Positions 63,701-64,000 of a stretch of DNA of 64,000 nt are shown here, piece by piece. The translations under genes and the position numbers were made by a program. The notes under the pieces were generated by a model. That model did no database searches, had not been told where the DNA came from, and saw nothing but the letters and a program-made list of their open reading frames with translations. This stretch comes from Babylonia areolata (lineage: Eukaryota > Mollusca > Gastropoda > Neogastropoda > Buccinidae): the NCBI RefSeq assembly GCF_041734735.1, contig NC_134903.1, forward strand, positions 3,061,727 through 3,125,726. The letters run 5' to 3'. Position 1 is the first letter of the stretch. Every line of letters starts with the position of its first letter.

Positions 63701-63897
63701 CCGACACAGGGCCACATGTCGCAGAGCCCAAGTCTTTCCTTTTGTAATGAACTTCGCTACTGGTGAAAATCGTTAGCAAATACGCGATTAATCTAAATAA
63801 CTAATTAATCCAAGCTATATACAATATCCATAAGAAAGAAAATGGAAAAAGAAATGGACGATGGAACTCGATTTTAAAATTATTTCACAGACCTCAT
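57559..63897 (-). CDS. RPL10A: RPL10A, large-subunit ribosomal protein uL1, complete (5 exons)
   Basis: Five exons (63,893-63,897; 62,781-62,933; 61,405-61,553; 60,363-60,535; 57,559-57,729) give 651 nt, 216 residues plus stop; human RPL10A has 217. The protein starts [17 protein letters not shown], continues [76 protein letters not shown] and ends [15 protein letters not shown]. It forms the L1 stalk of the 60S subunit, which helps move deacylated tRNA out of the E site. All splice phases agree. The first exon codes only ATG-AG, as in many ribosomal protein genes. A pyrimidine tract near the inferred start site suggests TOP-type translational control. Intron 4 carries three box C/D snoRNA candidates, and exons 4 and 5 are preceded by tandem copies of their own acceptors. 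Confidence 0.97.
57730..58272 (-). repeat. Tandem copies of the RPL10A exon 5 acceptor in intron 4
   Basis: Reading the minus strand, TTTCAG followed by a GTTCTGTGTCTGT-like exon start occurs at the true junction (57,729/57,730) and again at 57,783/57,784 (GTCCTTTGTCTGTCAA), 57,895/57,896 (GTTCTGTGTCAAC), 58,071/58,072 (GTTCTGTGTCTGTAGA) and 58,249/58,250 (GTGCGGTGTCTGTAGA). All keep the AG. Spacings are 54, 112, 176 and 178. The two middle copies also share flanking sequence (CATTATCAATCAAAAGACAA). The nearest copy is open and in frame: it would add [18 protein letters not shown] before exon 5. Confidence 0.88.
58367..58455 (-). ncRNA. Box C/D snoRNA candidate, copy 1, in RPL10A intron 4
   Basis: On the host-sense strand: an 11-bp terminal stem (AAAGAACAACC with GGTTGTTCTTT), a C box ATGATGT just inside it (58,437-58,443), a D box CTGA directly before the 3' stem (58,378-58,381) and an inner CTGA (58,398-58,401) as possible D'. 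Length about 89 nt. TCGGCATGTATTA (58,414-58,426) is antisense to the 18S rRNA segment TAATACATGCCGA, whose TAATACATG core is near universal. The C box has one mismatch to RTGATGA. Confidence 0.75.
58555..58745 (-). mobile_element. Type B SINE fragment, minus strand
   Basis: CCTAATGACTAG, GGTTCTTTTAAGTACTCTAAGT and ACATGCAACACACGTGACCTC match, in reverse, the body of the SINE at 31,488-31,888. Head missing. Confidence 0.75.
59102..59196 (-). ncRNA. Box C/D snoRNA candidate, copy 2, in RPL10A intron 4
   Basis: Same plan as copy 1: terminal stem AAAGAACAACC with GGTTGTTTCTTT, C box GTGATGT (59,178-59,184), D box CTGA (59,114-59,117) and inner CTGA. The antisense stretch TCGGCATGTATTA is unchanged, while the segment between inner and final CTGA differs freely from copies 1 and 3. 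Conservation confined to boxes, stem and one guide is what a functional snoRNA would show. Confidence 0.7.
59898..59985 (-). ncRNA. Box C/D snoRNA candidate, copy 3, in RPL10A intron 4
   Basis: Terminal stem AGAACAACC with GGTTGTTCT, C box ATGATGT (59,966-59,972), D box CTGA (59,907-59,910), inner CTGA, and the same antisense stretch (ATCGGCATGTATTA). First copy met by the polymerase. Confidence 0.72.
60180..60360 (+). mobile_element. Diverged type A SINE fragment
   Basis: TGAGGGTCCTGAGTTTAATT, GGTGAAAATC, CAATCTCCAAAAGTCAACGT and AACCCCCCTTGTGTGTCG follow the order of the type A head and body. Old copy, next to the exon 4 donor. Confidence 0.7.
60363..60535 (-). CDS. RPL10A: RPL10A exon 4
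   Basis: Completes a split Ala codon, then [57 protein letters not shown]. Acceptor TCATGGCAG, donor GTGAGT. Human [20 protein letters not shown]. Confidence 0.97.
60536..60701 (-). repeat. Three decoy copies of the RPL10A exon 4 start, exact 54-bp period
   Basis: Boundaries equivalent to the true one (60,535/60,536) lie at 60,589/60,590, 60,643/60,644 and 60,697/60,698, exactly 54 bp apart. In the true copy ATGGCAG is followed by CCAAGAAGTATGACGC; the decoys read ATGGCAA-CCGAGAAGAATGATGC, ATGGCAA-CCAAGGAGAGTGATGC and AAAGCAA-CCAAGAAGTTTGATGC. In all three the acceptor AG is AA. The frame stays open through them (repeats of A-x-K-x-x-D-A-F). Confidence 0.9.
60702..61404 (-). other. Rest of RPL10A intron 3
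   Basis: No RNA gene or repeat family recognised apart from a (TA)n run at 61,134-61,153. Confidence 0.5.
61405..61553 (-). CDS. RPL10A: RPL10A exon 3
   Basis: Completes a split Lys codon, then [40 protein letters not shown] and KDKKLVKKL, phase 1 at its end. Acceptor CATTGACAG, donor GTACAC. Confidence 0.96.
61554..62780 (-). other. RPL10A intron 2
   Basis: No clear RNA gene. A GC-richer segment at 62,090-62,310 contains several small hairpins on the host-sense strand (e.g. GGGTGTGC with GCACACTCC), but I cannot assign it to a class. Confidence 0.45.
62781..62933 (-). CDS. RPL10A: RPL10A exon 2
   Basis: Completes a split Ser codon, then [40 protein letters not shown] and [10 protein letters not shown]. 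Acceptor GTGTTTCAG, donor GTAATG (splits the Lys codon). Human [20 protein letters not shown]. Confidence 0.96.
62934..63892 (-). other. RPL10A intron 1, no other gene seen
   Basis: AT-rich with poly-T/A tracts near 63,040-63,110. The + strand open frame at 63,194-63,628 shows no conserved motif and is not called. Confidence 0.5.
63893..63897 (-). CDS. RPL10A: RPL10A exon 1 coding part (ATGAG)
   Basis: Five coding bases, ATG-AG, followed by donor GTCTGTG. Chosen because it gives M-S-K and the right total length (216 aa); no in-frame ATG precedes the exon 2 sequence otherwise. 5' UTR about 43 nt. Confidence 0.88.
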
Positions 63898-63928
63898 CTT
63901 CGCTGTTTCGCGTTCTTGCGTCTCAGAC

Positions 63929-63957
63929 GGGAAGGAAAGAGACCGGAAATCACGTGA
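63929..63957 (-). promoter_or_regulatory. RPL10A TOP-like start region with ETS-like site and E-box
   Basis: On the minus strand: TCACGTGA (63,950-63,957, palindromic E-box), TTTCCGG (63,943-63,949, ETS-like) and the pyrimidine tract TCTCTTTCCTTCCC (63,929-63,942), where transcription of a TOP mRNA would start. The window ends 43 bp further upstream, so the promoter is not fully visible. Confidence 0.65.
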
Positions 63958-64000
63958 TGAATTACAACTTTCGGTCTTCCTTCAAAAAGAGTTCTGGCGG

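Overview
The window is animal nuclear DNA, most likely from a gastropod mollusc. The reasons are vertebrate-like split genes, heavy (CA)n/(CT)n microsatellites, and two tRNA-derived SINE families of a kind I associate with gastropod genomes. The species call is inference; the gene calls rest on protein similarity recalled from the human orthologues. Two host genes converge tail to tail. On the + strand, thirteen exons of WRAP73 (WDR8, a WD-repeat centriolar-satellite/spindle-pole protein) run from 3,600 to 49,312; the first coding exon (about 23 codons) is not seen and probably lies upstream. On the - strand, all five coding exons of RPL10A (ribosomal protein uL1) run from 63,897 down to 57,559, with a TOP-like pyrimidine tract and a TCACGTGA E-box near the right edge.

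Layout: 1-3,599 is WRAP73 intron 1, mostly a minisatellite split by a SINE. 3,600-32,019 holds exons 2-13 separated by introns full of microsatellites, minisatellites, SINEs and TTAA-flanked MITE-like elements. 32,020-49,094 is a 17 kb last intron holding a 60-bp array, a 62-bp array of about 54 units, several truncated LINE 3' ends with an RNase H domain, and many degenerate copies of a repeat family that reads as conserved peptides on the minus strand. 49,313-57,480 is intergenic repeat-rich DNA. 57,481-64,000 is RPL10A; its last intron carries three related box C/D snoRNA candidates sharing a guide complementary to 18S rRNA.

The most striking signal is a pattern across both genes. At 8 of 17 visible 3' splice junctions (7 clear, 1 weaker), the intron just upstream holds tandem copies of that junction: the end of the intron, its AG, and the first 8-60 bases of the exon. 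None of the 16 visible donor junctions shows this. In WRAP73 it affects exons 2, 7 (weaker), 8, 9, 10 and 12, with from one to about 50 copies; in RPL10A it affects exons 4 and 5. The true exon is always the 3'-most copy. Several copies keep the AG and an open in-frame path, so they predict length variants (12 residues per unit for WRAP73 exon 8, 18 residues for RPL10A exon 5). RPL10A exon 4 instead has three copies at an exact 54-base period in which every AG has become AA. I read this as 3'-splice-site-anchored minisatellites, a possible general mode of intron growth in this genome that also builds ladders of decoy acceptors.
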